Shown here piece by piece: positions 34,265 to 43,225 of a stretch of DNA of 64,000 bases. Origin of the DNA: Undibacter mobilis (GTDB lineage: Bacteria; Pseudomonadota; Alphaproteobacteria; Rhizobiales; Xanthobacteraceae); NCBI RefSeq assembly GCF_003367195.1, contig NZ_QRGO01000003.1:310001-374000 (forward strand), given 5' to 3'. Under the pieces are notes generated by a model. That model made no database searches. It saw only the letters and a program-made list of their open reading frames with translations, and was not told where the DNA came from. Position 1 is the stretch's first letter. Each line of letters opens with the position of its first letter. The position numbers and the translations under genes are program-made.

Positions 34265-35401
34265 ATGGCTGTTCTGAACATTCTCCATGTCCTCCGCGCC
34301 CCGGTCGGCGGTCTGTTCCGTCACGTCATGGATCTGGCCCGCGCCCAGGCCGAGCGCGGCCACCGCGTCGGGCTGATTGCCGACAGCACGACCGGCGGCG
34401 AGCGCGCCGCGGCCGCGTTTACGGCGCTGGCACCGCTGCTGGCGCATGGCATCACCCGTGTTCCAATGAGCCGGTCGGTCGGGCCCGCCGATTGGAAGCC
34501 GGTGCTCCACACAATGCGGCGCGCCTCCGCCGCGCGAGCCGACGTTTTGCACGGCCATGGCGCCAAAGGCGGCGCCTATGCGCGCCTCGCGCCCGGTAAC
34601 CGCCGCGCCATCCGTGTCTACACGCCGCACGGCGGCAGCCTGCTGTTTTCCAACGAGACCCTGGGCGGCAGGATCTATCTCGCCACCGAGCGTTTTCTGC
34701 TCCGGCGCAGCGACCTGCTGCTGTTCGAAAGCCAGTACAGCGCCGACATGTCGCAAACCAAGGTCGGCACGCCGCCTTGCCTCACGCGCGTCGTCCATAA
34801 CGGCGTGTCCCGCGCCGAGTTCGAACCGATCGTTCCAGCGCCAGATGCCACCGACATCGTCTTCATCGGCGAACTGCGGGAACTCAAGGGCGTCGATCTC
34901 TTGATCGACGCCATCGCCAGCCTGCGGCGTAAGGGCCGGCCGCTGACCGCCACGCTGGTCGGCGCCGGTCCCGATCGCGATGCCTTTGTGGCGCAAGCGG
35001 CCGAGGCCGGGCTGTCGGACGTTATCAAGTTCCCCGGCGCCATGAATGCACGGCAGGCGCTCGCGCTCGGCCGCTTGATGGTCGTGCCCTCGCGGGCGGA
35101 ATCCCTGCCCTATGTCGTCCTCGAAACGGCTGCGGCGCGCGTGCCGCTGCTGACGACACGGGTCGGCGGTATCCCGGAGATCTACGGCCCGCTGTCCGAT
35201 GCCCTGTTGCCGCCGGACAATGCTGACGCCATCGCGGACGCGATCGCCACCGCCTTCGACGGGCCGGATGCCCTCATTGAGCGCACCCGGGCGCTGAACG
35301 AACGAGTGTCACGACTGTTCTCGGTCGACGCCATGGTCGACGGCATTCTCGACGGCTACCGCGCCGCGCTCGATATGGCGCAGGCGGAAGGGCGGCGTTA
35401 A
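34265..35401 (+). CDS. Glycosyltransferase family 4
   Basis: 378 aa GT-B glycosyltransferase. N-terminal LNILHVLRAPVGGLFRHVMDLARAQAERGHRVGLI is the GT4 acceptor domain with the Gly loop. C-terminal VFIGELRELKGVDLLIDAIA, VGAGPDRDAFVAQAAEAG and MVVPSRAESLPYVVLETAAARVPLLTTRVGGIPEI contain the E-x7-E nucleotide-sugar motif. Probably adds a sugar to the lipid-linked repeat made by the next gene. Divergent from the Wzz-like gene. Confidence 0.92.
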   Translation: MAVLNILHVLRAPVGGLFRHVMDLARAQAERGHRVGLIADSTTGGERAAAAFTALAPLLAHGITRVPMSRSVGPADWKPVLHTMRRASAARADVLHGHGAKGGAYARLAPGNRRAIRVYTPHGGSLLFSNETLGGRIYLATERFLLRRSDLLLFESQYSADMSQTKVGTPPCLTRVVHNGVSRAEFEPIVPAPDATDIVFIGELRELKGVDLLIDAIASLRRKGRPLTATLVGAGPDRDAFVAQAAEAGLSDVIKFPGAMNARQALALGRLMVVPSRAESLPYVVLETAAARVPLLTTRVGGIPEIYGPLSDALLPPDNADAIADAIATAFDGPDALIERTRALNERVSRLFSVDAMVDGILDGYRAALDMAQAEGRR

Positions 35402-35517
35402 CGACTTTTCCCGCACGCCGCTAAACCTTTCTTGAGAGTCTTTCCCTAGATATTTACGCAGATTTACCAGTTCGGCGGCCGTCGGTCAGTTCGGCCGTCT
35501 CAGTATGGCGTACCGAC

Positions 35518-37074
35518 ATGCTCGACTCTGATTCTCGTCCCGCCCTCAATGCGGCCGGCGCCGGCGCTGCCGCCGTTCTCGACCGCCTCCGTGAAGGGCC
35601 GCGGAGCGATGCGGTCCCGCGCAATCTATCACCAAAAGCCCGCGCCATCATCGACAGTCCAATGGCCGCGCCGATCTCTCCGATCGTGCTGGCCGGGATC
35701 GTTCGGGTCGTGGAATTCATCCTGATGGTCGCGGTCGGGCTGGCGATCTTCGCCGCTTACGTGACGCCAATCAGCGAACACCTGTCGCTTTACGTCCCTG
35801 CCGTGCTGGCCATCGCCACTTTGGCCACTCTCGCATTCCAGATCGCCGACATCTACCAGGTCCACGCCTTCCGCGGCCACGAGAAGCAGTACATGCGCCT
35901 GGCCTCGGCGTGGTCGGTGGTGTTTCTGGTTGCGATCGGCGCGTCGTTCTTCCTCAAGGCTGGCGATCTGTATTCGCGCGTCTGGCTCGGCACCTATTAC
36001 GTAAGCGGACTTCTGGTCCTCGTCGTCTCGCGCAAGATCCTCTATTACATCGTCCGCCGCTGGACCCGCGAAGGCCGCCTCACCCGCCGCACCGTCATCG
36101 TCGGCGGCGGCGAAGCCGGCGAGCGCATCATCACCGAACTGCGCCGCCAAAAAGACACCGGTATCGAGATCATCGGTCTGTTCGACGATCGTGGCGATCG
36201 CGGCGGCGACGAATGCGCCGGCCTTGCCAAGCTCGGCACCGTGGACGATCTCGTCGAGTTCGGCCGCCGCACACGCGTCGATCTCGTCATCTTCTCGCTG
36301 CCGATCACGGCGGAGAACCGCATTCTCGTTATGCTCCGCAAACTGTGGGTGCTGCCGCTCGACATCCGTCTGGCCGCCCATACCAACAAGCTTCAGTTCA
36401 GGCCGCGCTCCTATTCGTACATCGGCAAGATACCGGTGATCGACGTGTTCGATCGACCGATCGCCGACTGGGACGTCGTGATGAAGTGGGTGTTCGACAA
36501 GATCATCGGCACGCTGGCGCTGATCGCGCTGTCGCCGGTGCTTCTGGCTACCGCGATCGCCATCAAGCTCGACAGCAAGGGCCCGGTGATCTTCCGGCAG
36601 AAGCGCTATGGTTTCAACAACGACCTGATCGAGGTCTACAAGTTCCGTTCGATGTACACCGACAGGACCGATGCCACCGCGGCGAAGCTCGTTACCAAGG
36701 ACGATCCGCGCGTCACCCGCGTCGGCCGCTTCATCCGCAAGACCAGCATTGACGAACTGCCGCAGCTCTTCAACGTCGTCTTCAAGGGCAACCTGTCGCT
36801 GGTGGGGCCGCGTCCCCACGCAGTCAACGCCAAGGCCGAGGCCAAGCTTTACGCTGACGCCGTGGACGGCTATTTCGCCCGCCACCGCGTCAAACCGGGC
36901 ATTACCGGCTGGGCCCAGATCAATGGCTGGCGCGGCGAGACCGACACGCATGAGAAAATCCAGGCGCGCGTCGAGCACGATCTCTACTACATCGAGAACT
37001 GGTCGCTGCTGCTCGATCTCTCCATTCTGCTGCGCACGCCGCTGTCGCTGCTCAAGACCGAGAACGCCTATTGA
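35518..37074 (+). CDS. Undecaprenyl-phosphate sugar phosphotransferase (WcaJ/ExoY type)
   Basis: 518 aa initiating enzyme of polysaccharide synthesis, attaching a hexose-1-phosphate (usually glucose) to undecaprenyl phosphate at the inner membrane. Four N-terminal helices (about 57-175), a CoA-binding-like middle domain ([18 protein letters not shown], 191-208) and the C-terminal bacterial sugar transferase domain: [88 protein letters not shown]. The full polyisoprenyl-phosphate hexose-1-phosphate transferase architecture is present. Confidence 0.94.
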   Translation: MLDSDSRPALNAAGAGAAAVLDRLREGPRSDAVPRNLSPKARAIIDSPMAAPISPIVLAGIVRVVEFILMVAVGLAIFAAYVTPISEHLSLYVPAVLAIATLATLAFQIADIYQVHAFRGHEKQYMRLASAWSVVFLVAIGASFFLKAGDLYSRVWLGTYYVSGLLVLVVSRKILYYIVRRWTREGRLTRRTVIVGGGEAGERIITELRRQKDTGIEIIGLFDDRGDRGGDECAGLAKLGTVDDLVEFGRRTRVDLVIFSLPITAENRILVMLRKLWVLPLDIRLAAHTNKLQFRPRSYSYIGKIPVIDVFDRPIADWDVVMKWVFDKIIGTLALIALSPVLLATAIAIKLDSKGPVIFRQKRYGFNNDLIEVYKFRSMYTDRTDATAAKLVTKDDPRVTRVGRFIRKTSIDELPQLFNVVFKGNLSLVGPRPHAVNAKAEAKLYADAVDGYFARHRVKPGITGWAQINGWRGETDTHEKIQARVEHDLYYIENWSLLLDLSILLRTPLSLLKTENAY

Positions 37075-38426
37075 TCACCGTGGGCGACATGGCGCCACGC
37101 GGCTTTACGCCGGCGGTTATGCCGGCGTGGGCGCCGGCCGCCGGCGCCGTTCGGCGCGCCAAAGCGCCGTTTCGCGAACGCCTGCTGATGACGGTCCTGT
37201 TCGCGGCCGTGCTGTCGAGCTGCGTCGCCTTTATCGAGCCCTCGCCGCATGACGCCCTGATGGGCGCGCTGGCGATTGTTGCGCTCGCCGCGGGCGTCCG
37301 CTTCCATCGCATCCTGCTCATTCCGTTTACGCTGCTGCTGGTCTGGAATTTCTTCGGTCTGCTGACCTTGTTCAACGTGCCGGACCAGAAAGAAACGGTG
37401 CAGTACGCGGCGACGTCGGTCTATCTCGCGATCGCGGCGCTGATCTTCGCGCTGATCGTCGCGGACAAGACCATGCCGCGCATGGCCGCACTCGAGATCG
37501 CCTACGTGATGGCCGCCATGATTTCTGCGCTATGCGGCATCGCCGGCTATTTTCATCTCGTGCCCGGCGCCGCCATGTTCACGCTCTATGACCGCGCCAT
37601 GGGCATGTTCAAGGACCCGAACGTCTACGGCCCTTTCCTCATTCTGCCGCTGCTGTTCCTGCTGCAGCACATGATCGTCAAGCGCATCAACCTGCTCAGC
37701 CTCGCCGTTGCCGGCATTATCATGTTCGGTCTTCTGCTCGGATTCTCGCGGGGCTCCTGGTTCGCCTTCGCCGTCGGCCTCGCAGTCGTTATCGTGCTCA
37801 GCTTCCTGACGGCGCCGACACCCAAGGTGCGCATGCGCATCATTGGCCTCAGCATCGCCGGATTGGCAGCGCTGGCGGTGTTGCTGGTGTTGTTGCTGAC
37901 AATGACGTCGCTCGGCAGCATGTTCTCCACCCGCGCTCAGCTCATCCAAAGCTATGATGTCGGCACCGGCGGTCGCTTCGTGCTGCAGGAACTGGCCATC
38001 GGCTCGGTGCTCGAATTCCCGAACGGCATGGGCCCGTTCGAGTTCTCGCGCATCTTCGGGCTGCAGCAGCATAACGTCTACCTGCAGGCTTTTCTGGTCT
38101 ATGGCTGGGGCGGCGGCTTTGCCTATGTTCTGCTGGTGCTGACAACTCTGTGGGTCGGCTTCGCCAACGCACTCAAGTGCCGGCCGTGGCAGGGCTACGC
38201 GATCGCTGCCATCGGAACCTTTTTCGGCGTCGCGCTGGAAGGCTTCATCATCGACACCGACCACTGGCGCAGCTTCTTCCTGGTGCTGGGGCTGATCTGG
38301 GGGCTGGCGGCGGCAACCCGGGCGGCGGGAAAAGATTTACCCGCAGCGGCCACCATGGTTGCGCCGCGGGAGGCGCCTCCCTATAGTCCGCGCCGTTCCG
38401 GTCGGGGCGTGGCGCAGCCCGGTTAG
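37071..38426 (+). CDS. O-antigen ligase/polysaccharide polymerase-like membrane protein
   Basis: 451 aa with about eleven to twelve hydrophobic helices and the ligase-type periplasmic segment GTGGRFVLQELAIGSVLEFPNGMGPFEFSRIFGLQQHNVYLQAF, where the conserved His follows the glycine-rich loop. Probably polymerises or ligates the glycan begun by the preceding gene. A TTG at 37071 overlaps the upstream stop; GTG 37080 or ATG 37089 may be the true start. The reading frame ends inside the tRNA-Pro gene, with its stop formed by tRNA D-loop bases. Confidence 0.88.
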   Translation: MITVGDMAPRGFTPAVMPAWAPAAGAVRRAKAPFRERLLMTVLFAAVLSSCVAFIEPSPHDALMGALAIVALAAGVRFHRILLIPFTLLLVWNFFGLLTLFNVPDQKETVQYAATSVYLAIAALIFALIVADKTMPRMAALEIAYVMAAMISALCGIAGYFHLVPGAAMFTLYDRAMGMFKDPNVYGPFLILPLLFLLQHMIVKRINLLSLAVAGIIMFGLLLGFSRGSWFAFAVGLAVVIVLSFLTAPTPKVRMRIIGLSIAGLAALAVLLVLLLTMTSLGSMFSTRAQLIQSYDVGTGGRFVLQELAIGSVLEFPNGMGPFEFSRIFGLQQHNVYLQAFLVYGWGGGFAYVLLVLTTLWVGFANALKCRPWQGYAIAAIGTFFGVALEGFIIDTDHWRSFFLVLGLIWGLAAATRAAGKDLPAAATMVAPREAPPYSPRRSGRGVAQPG

Positions 38427-38480
38427 CGCACTAGTCTGGGAGACTAGGGGTCGTGGGTTCAAATCCCGCCGCCCCGACCA
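38403..38480 (+). tRNA. tRNA-Pro(GGG)
   Basis: Complete cloverleaf: acceptor CGGGGCG (38403-38409) with CGCCCCG (38470-38476), D-arm GCGC/GCGC, anticodon stem CTAGT/ACTAG with loop CTGGGAG (anticodon GGG), T-arm GTGGG-TTCAAAT-CCCGC, discriminator A and encoded CCA (38478-38480). The first 24 bases overlap the end of the polymerase gene. No integrase or duplicated 3' end follows it. Confidence 0.97.
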
Positions 38481-38534
38481 TTTTCTCAATATTTCAATGA
38501 CTTGGCGGCCGGACTTCGCCCGGCTGTGACAGCG

Positions 38535-38930
38535 CTATTTCTCGAATGCCGCGTCGATCGGCACCCGGTAGCCATTCACCAGCCGGTTGGTCTCGTTGGC
38601 CATGCCGACAATCGCCATCAGCTCGCCGAACATCTCCGGCGTCATGCCGGCCTTGGCGGCGGCGGCGCTGTGGCTGGCGATGCAATAGCCGCAGCCATTC
38701 GTCACGCTGACCGCGACATAGATCATCTCCTTGACCAGCGGATCGAGCGCGCCGGGCGCCATCACCTCTTTCACACTCTCCCAGGTTCGCTTCAGCGTCT
38801 TCGGGTCGTTGGCGAGGTACTTCCAGAAATTGTTGACGTCGGGGACGTTGCGCGAGGTCTTGATGTCGTCGAACACCGCGCGCACTTCCGGCGAGGCATC
38901 GGCATAGTCGATCGGCTTCGGCTTGCTCAT
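38535..38930 (-). CDS. Carboxymuconolactone decarboxylase-family protein (AhpD-like)
   Basis: 131 aa all-helical protein with the AhpD redox motif NGCGYCIASHSAAAAKAG (CxxC plus His, about residues 79-96), so more likely a thiol-dependent peroxide or aldehyde-handling enzyme than a true decarboxylase. The motif, length and the ending NRLVNGYRVPIDAAF fit the family. ATG 38930 is preceded by GGAGACG. Confidence 0.88.
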   Translation of the reverse strand: MSKPKPIDYADASPEVRAVFDDIKTSRNVPDVNNFWKYLANDPKTLKRTWESVKEVMAPGALDPLVKEMIYVAVSVTNGCGYCIASHSAAAAKAGMTPEMFGELMAIVGMANETNRLVNGYRVPIDAAFEK

Positions 38931-38941
38931 GATCGTCTCCG

Positions 38942-39700
38942 TCAGTCGTTTGGGTAGCGGCGCGGACTCAGCGACGCATGAAAGGCATTCACCATCGTCA
39001 CTGTGTCATAGACCGGGATACCGAGGCGGTCCACGATATCGGCCGAGAACGGCGCGAGGTTGGTGCATTCCAGCACCAGCGCGCCAACCTCCGGATGCCT
39101 GCGCCTCAGGCTTTGAGCTGTCGTGACCACTTCCTCTCGCAAGGTGGCATAAGACACGGCATTGTCACCGTCCCTGATCCAGCGAACGAAATTGGAGTCC
39201 GGCGCCATACCGACCACCGGTGTGTCTTGCGCGACGCCGACCGCGTCGAGATAGGGCCCGTTCAGCGTCGCCGCGCTGTAAGTGAGGATGCCGACGCGCT
39301 TGCCATGCGGCAGCATGCGCTCCACCATCGGCACCTGCAGCAGGCTCGACGTCGCGACCGGCACGCGGCAATGTGCGGCCAGGTCCTTTTGGTAGATCGA
39401 CAACAGGCCGCAGGTCGTGGTGATGCCGTCGACGCCTTCGGCGATCAGGTCATCCGCCGCGCGCTTGAATGGCTCCAGCAGGCTCGTATCGCGCAGTCCG
39501 ATGACGTTTGACGGATTTGCATCCTCGACGATCTTGTACTTGACCGGAAACGACCAGGTCCGCGCATTACCGATATCGCCGAGATAACGGCGAAACGTGC
39601 TGTTCAACATCAGAATGCCGAGAGTCGCCCCGGCATCGTTCCTGGTCGGCTGCATTGAACCAGCGCCTGATACCTGCCCTGCCACGCCCATGCGGAGCAT
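38942..39700 (-). CDS. Asp/Glu racemase-superfamily protein
   Basis: 252 aa. The family's two cysteines are present: ITTTCGLLSIYQKDLAAH and ALVLECTNLAPFSADIVDRLGIPVYDTVTMVNAFHASL, the layout of hydantoin/aspartate-glutamate racemases and maleate isomerases. Substrate unknown. The start is uncertain: 39700, 39691 or 39655 (QPTRNDAGATLGILM), and the 15 extra residues at the first look non-conserved. The downstream AhpD-like gene begins 12 bases after its stop. Confidence 0.82.
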   Translation of the reverse strand: MLRMGVAGQVSGAGSMQPTRNDAGATLGILMLNSTFRRYLGDIGNARTWSFPVKYKIVEDANPSNVIGLRDTSLLEPFKRAADDLIAEGVDGITTTCGLLSIYQKDLAAHCRVPVATSSLLQVPMVERMLPHGKRVGILTYSAATLNGPYLDAVGVAQDTPVVGMAPDSNFVRWIRDGDNAVSYATLREEVVTTAQSLRRRHPEVGALVLECTNLAPFSADIVDRLGIPVYDTVTMVNAFHASLSPRRYPND

Positions 39701-39739
39701 CCAGTAGTCACATGCGGCCGCGGTGTCTACTGCCGTTCG

Positions 39740-40399
39740 CTACTGCGAAGCCATCGCCTGACTGGTGAACACCGCCAGTTGGGCCGCGAAAGCGCGCCGG
39801 TAGGCCGGCCGGGCTTCTCCGCGCGCAACATAGGCGGCCAGATTCGGATAGTCGTCCAGGATGTCCGAAGACCCCTTCAGCCTCAGAAGAACGGAAATCA
39901 TTATGAGATCGCCGGCGCTGAAGGCGCCATCGAGCCACTCGGCATCGCCGAGCCGGCGTGACAGATCGCCAAGACGATTGCGAATACCGCTCTCGAGTGC
40001 GTGCAGACGATCCTCGTACCAGGGTTTCTCTCGGTCGAGAATCATGAGGAGAGACCGCTCAAAAATCGGCGGTTCCAGTGTGTTGAGCGCCGCGAACATC
40101 CAGGCGATCGCGCGCGACCGGCCATTGGCATCTTTCGGCAACAGGCCCGCATTGCGTTCGGCAATATGCAGCACGATGGCGCCCGACTCGAACAGGACGA
40201 GATCGCCCTCTTCGTACGTCGGTATCTGACCGAAAGGCTGCAGCGCCCGATGCGCCGGTTGCTTCATCGCCTTGAAGGAAACCAGCCGCACCTCGTAAGG
40301 CCGACCGACTTCCTCCAGCGCCCAGCGCACGCGCATGTCGCGCGCCAGGCCCTTGCCCCGATCGGGCGATTGTTCAAAGGCGGTGATGGTGGGAACCAT
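39740..40399 (-). CDS. Glutathione S-transferase-family protein
   Basis: 219 aa: N-terminal thioredoxin fold (TITAFEQSPDRGKGLARDMRVRWALEEVGRPYEVRLVSF, then FGQIPTYEEGDLVLFESGAIVLHIAE with the cis-Pro and ES glutathione contacts) and a helical C-terminal domain with FSAGDLIMISVLLRL. Normal GST length. The N-terminal catalytic residue is not obvious (SPDRG region). Probable detoxification enzyme, substrate unknown. Confidence 0.9.
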   Translation of the reverse strand: MVPTITAFEQSPDRGKGLARDMRVRWALEEVGRPYEVRLVSFKAMKQPAHRALQPFGQIPTYEEGDLVLFESGAIVLHIAERNAGLLPKDANGRSRAIAWMFAALNTLEPPIFERSLLMILDREKPWYEDRLHALESGIRNRLGDLSRRLGDAEWLDGAFSAGDLIMISVLLRLKGSSDILDDYPNLAAYVARGEARPAYRRAFAAQLAVFTSQAMASQ

Positions 40400-40430
40400 G
40401 GAACACCGTCCGGCTTGATGAAAAACGCGG

Positions 40431-40874
40431 CTATTGGTTGATCTCGGGCTCGACGAGCTTGGCGAGCTTGTGCAGCGACTGCTGCCAGCCGAGATAGCAG
40501 GCCTCGGCCGGGATCACGTCCGGCACGCCTTCCTGCACGATATTGATCTCGGTGCCGACCGACACTGCCTTCAGCGTCACAGTGACACGCATCTCACCCG
40601 GCAAGTTCGGATCGTCGAACCGGTCGGTGTAGACAAGGCGCGAGCCCGGCACGAGCTCGATATAAGTGCCGCCGAATGAATGGCTGCTGCCGGTCGTGAA
40701 ATTCCGGAACGACATTTTGTGATGGCCGCCGACCTTCGCATCCAGTTCATGCACGGTGCAGAGAAAACCGTAAGGCGGAATCCAGCTCGCGACGGCGTCG
40801 CCTTCGATAAAGGCGCGATAGACCTTCTCGGGCTTGGCGGCGATGACGCGATGGAGCTTGATGGTGCTGGGCAT
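40431..40874 (-). CDS. SRPBCC/AHSA1-like domain protein
   Basis: 147 aa START-like ligand-binding fold: IKLHRVIAAKPEKVYRAFIEGDAVASWIPPYGFLCTVHELDAKVGG and the ending AEACYLGWQQSLHKLAKLVEP are typical of the Aha1-domain stand-alone proteins. Ligand unknown. AGGGAAGGAAA precedes ATG 40874. It lies 22 bases after the TetR gene in the same direction, so it is probably cotranscribed and autoregulated with it. Confidence 0.88.
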   Translation of the reverse strand: MPSTIKLHRVIAAKPEKVYRAFIEGDAVASWIPPYGFLCTVHELDAKVGGHHKMSFRNFTTGSSHSFGGTYIELVPGSRLVYTDRFDDPNLPGEMRVTVTLKAVSVGTEINIVQEGVPDVIPAEACYLGWQQSLHKLAKLVEPEINQ

Positions 40875-40896
40875 TTGGCGTTTCCTTCCCTGCTGC

Positions 40897-41523
40897 TTAC
40901 GATTGACGTTCGGTGTTGTCCGGGCTGAAGAGCAGCCGCAGATATCGAATGAGATGGTCGATGCTGTCGGCGGCGATCTCGGCACCGCCTTTCGCCTTGG
41001 CGAGAATGAAGGCGCCCTGCAGAACGGCCTGGGTGTGCAGCGCCAGCGATTTCGCGGTCCATGTGGGCTTCATGTTGCGCTCGCGCATGGCCGCTTCGAT
41101 ATCGGCTTCCAGTGTTTCCGCATGGGCGCTGATGCTGCGGTCGCAGGCATCGCGAATGGCCGGTGCCGTCTCGTAGGTTTCCTGCACCATGGTGCCGACA
41201 AGGCAAGTGAACTCGGGCACGCGGCCTTGCAGAAGCGCCTTGCGGTAGGCGAGATAGCCGAGAATGCGATCGAACGGCTTGTAAAATTCGTGATACGCAG
41301 CTTTGGCAAACAGCGCGCCGGTCTGCTCTGACCAGTAATCGGCGACGGCAACGCCCAGCGCATCCTTGCTCTTGAAGTGATGAAAGAACGCGCCCTTGGT
41401 GACACCAGCGGCGGCGCACAGCTCATCGACCGTCGTTGCCGAATAACCCTTGGTCCGGATCACACCGAGCGCGGCATTGAGGAGCTTCAGTCTCGCGTCT
41501 GGCGTAGCGGCGGTTTTCGCCAT
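40897..41523 (-). CDS. TetR/AcrR-family transcriptional regulator
   Basis: 208 aa. N-terminal helix-turn-helix: LLNAALGVIRTKGYSATTVDELCAAAGVTKGAFFHHFKSKDALG (about 13-56), then a helical ligand-binding domain with a conserved Cys (FTCLVGTMVQETYE). ATG 41523 is preferred because a perfect TetR-type operator (41551-41570) covers the alternative start 41553. Likely represses its own operon with the AHSA1-like gene. Confidence 0.92.
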   Translation of the reverse strand: MAKTAATPDARLKLLNAALGVIRTKGYSATTVDELCAAAGVTKGAFFHHFKSKDALGVAVADYWSEQTGALFAKAAYHEFYKPFDRILGYLAYRKALLQGRVPEFTCLVGTMVQETYETAPAIRDACDRSISAHAETLEADIEAAMRERNMKPTWTAKSLALHTQAVLQGAFILAKAKGGAEIAADSIDHLIRYLRLLFSPDNTERQS

Positions 41524-41550
41524 GTCGTTACCCCATCTGAGTGTAATGAC

Positions 41551-41570
41551 CATACCAACTGGTTGGTATG
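41551..41570. promoter_or_regulatory. TetR operator (palindrome)
   Basis: Arms CATACCAAC (41551-41559) and GTTGGTATG (41562-41570) with a two-base centre TG: nine perfect pairs. ACCAACnnGTTGGT is a classical TetR/AcrR-family operator core. Centred 37 bases upstream of the regulator's start. Confidence 0.82.
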
Positions 41571-41595
41571 TGTCAAGCGTGGTAATCGTAACTAT

Positions 41596-41622
41596 GCAAA
41601 GGACCGCCTATGCGGGCCTTTC
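41596..41622 (-). terminator. Hairpin downstream of 3-hydroxyacyl-CoA dehydrogenase gene
   Basis: AAAGGaCCGC, CTAT, GCGGgCCTTT: a near-perfect stem about 65 bases after the dehydrogenase stop, located before the TetR operator. Weak T-run, so efficiency is uncertain; it may be bidirectional. Confidence 0.45.
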
Positions 41623-41686
41623 GTATTATTTTTCAATATCTTAGATCCGAAGACCGGCTGGCTCACCCCTCCCGGCGAGACGCCGG

Positions 41687-43207
41687 TCAGTCGGGCGTCT
41701 TGAGGGACACGCCGAGCACGGCGCGGCGGCGCAGCCAAGGGGTGGCGCGGTATTTCGGGTCGTGGGTGAGCGCAAACATGCCGTCGAGCACCGCGAGCAC
41801 GCGCGCCGCACCAACGGCATCGCCGAGGGCCAGCGGCCCCTTCGGATAATTGAGGCCGAGTTCGACCGCGGTGTCGATGTCGTCCGGCGCGGCCACGCGC
41901 AATTCGGCGATCCGTGTACCGACATTGACGATCATGGCGAGCAGACGTTGCGTGACGAATCCGGTGGAGTCGTTGATGGCGGTCACGGCAGCCCCCGTCG
42001 CACCGAGCGCAGCAATTGCGCTGCCCAAAGTCTCCGCCGTTGTCAGCGGATTTTTCATCACCGTATAGCGCTTGCTGAAACGGCCCAGCATATCGACCGC
42101 CACCACGCGCGACGGATCGAGCTTCAGGCGAAGCGCGACACTTGTGCAGTCCTCGCCGAGTGGCGTCACCAGGCAAAGGCTGTCCTTTGCCGGCACGCCG
42201 CCGACGCTTGTCTTGATGCCGGCCGCCTCCAGCGCTGTCGCCAACTCGCGACCGCCGTCTTCATCCGCGATCCACACGGCGGTCGGCACCGGCTGCCTGA
42301 CCACCGTGATCGTCGGCGGGCTCGGCGCATCCGCGTTCTTGTAGTCATAGAAGCCGACGCCACTCTTGCGGCCATGAAGACCGGCGGCGACGCGCGTCGC
42401 CATCTGCGCCGAAGGCTGGTACATCGGCTCTTCGTAGTAGCGGCCGTACATGCTCTCCATCACCGCATGGGTGACGTCACCGCCAATGAGATCGAGCAGT
42501 TCGAACGGCCCCATCCGGAAGCCGGCCGCCTCTTTCATCAACTCATCGACTTCGCGCGGGCTCGCAATGCCCTGGGCGACAATGCGCAGCGCTTCGGGTC
42601 CGTAGGCGCGGCCGGCGTGGTTGACGACGAACCCCGGCGTGTCGGTTGCCACGATCGGCGACTTGGCAATGCGTTTGGTCAGGGCGACCAGGGCGTCAGT
42701 CAATGACGGATCGCTGCGCAGACCGGCGATCACTTCGACCAACTTCATCACTGGCGGCGGATTGAAAAAATGCAGACCACCGACGCGCTCCGGCCGCGAG
42801 CACCCCGCAGCGATTTCAGTCACCGACAGCGACGACGTGTTGGTCGCCAGAATGGCATCCGGTGCGACGATGGCCTCCAGCTTCGAGAAAAGGTCGCGCT
42901 TGACTGAAAGATCCTCAACGATCGCTTCAATGATGAGCCCTGCCCGTTTGGCATCCTCGAGCACGGCCATTGGCTTGAGCTTGTTCATCAGCGCGGCCTT
43001 GGCATCGGCTGTCATGCGGCCCTTCGCCACCTGCCCGTCGAGCCCTTGGCCAACCGCGCCGATGGCCTCATCGACTGCGCCGGCCCGCGCATCATAGAGC
43101 AGCGTCTCGATGCCGGCCTGCGCGCAAACCTGCGCAATGCCGCGGCCCATGGTGCCAGCGCCGAATACGGCGACGACGAGATCGGATTTCATCAAATCAA
43201 ACGACAT
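41687..43207 (-). CDS. 3-hydroxyacyl-CoA dehydrogenase (PaaH/PaaC-like)
   Basis: 506 aa NAD-dependent enzyme oxidising 3-hydroxyacyl-CoA. Rossmann motif VAVFGAGTMGRGIAQVCAQAG (11-31), NTSSLSVTEIAAGCSRPERVGGLHFFNPPPVMKLVEVI with the catalytic His, and two C-terminal dehydrogenase domains as in the long PaaH/PaaC forms. It follows the PaaF-like hydratase by 18 bases, giving two consecutive beta-oxidation steps. No other phenylacetate genes are nearby, so the pathway is not fixed. Confidence 0.9.
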   Translation of the reverse strand: MSFDLMKSDLVVAVFGAGTMGRGIAQVCAQAGIETLLYDARAGAVDEAIGAVGQGLDGQVAKGRMTADAKAALMNKLKPMAVLEDAKRAGLIIEAIVEDLSVKRDLFSKLEAIVAPDAILATNTSSLSVTEIAAGCSRPERVGGLHFFNPPPVMKLVEVIAGLRSDPSLTDALVALTKRIAKSPIVATDTPGFVVNHAGRAYGPEALRIVAQGIASPREVDELMKEAAGFRMGPFELLDLIGGDVTHAVMESMYGRYYEEPMYQPSAQMATRVAAGLHGRKSGVGFYDYKNADAPSPPTITVVRQPVPTAVWIADEDGGRELATALEAAGIKTSVGGVPAKDSLCLVTPLGEDCTSVALRLKLDPSRVVAVDMLGRFSKRYTVMKNPLTTAETLGSAIAALGATGAAVTAINDSTGFVTQRLLAMIVNVGTRIAELRVAAPDDIDTAVELGLNYPKGPLALGDAVGAARVLAVLDGMFALTHDPKYRATPWLRRRAVLGVSLKTPD

Positions 43208-43225
43208 GGGGAATTGCTTGCCTTC

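Noticed and set aside
35629..36978. 449-codon minus-strand frame opposite the sugar transferase
   Set aside because: Shadow of a strongly conserved gene; no family features or start signals.
38403..38534. Integration site at tRNA-Pro
   Set aside because: No integrase gene and no repeated tRNA 3' end was noticed downstream.
41672..41686. CCGGCG-AGA-CGCCGG hairpin at the 3-hydroxyacyl-CoA dehydrogenase stop as terminator
   Set aside because: No T-run follows on the minus strand; the stem farther down at 41596-41622 is the better candidate.
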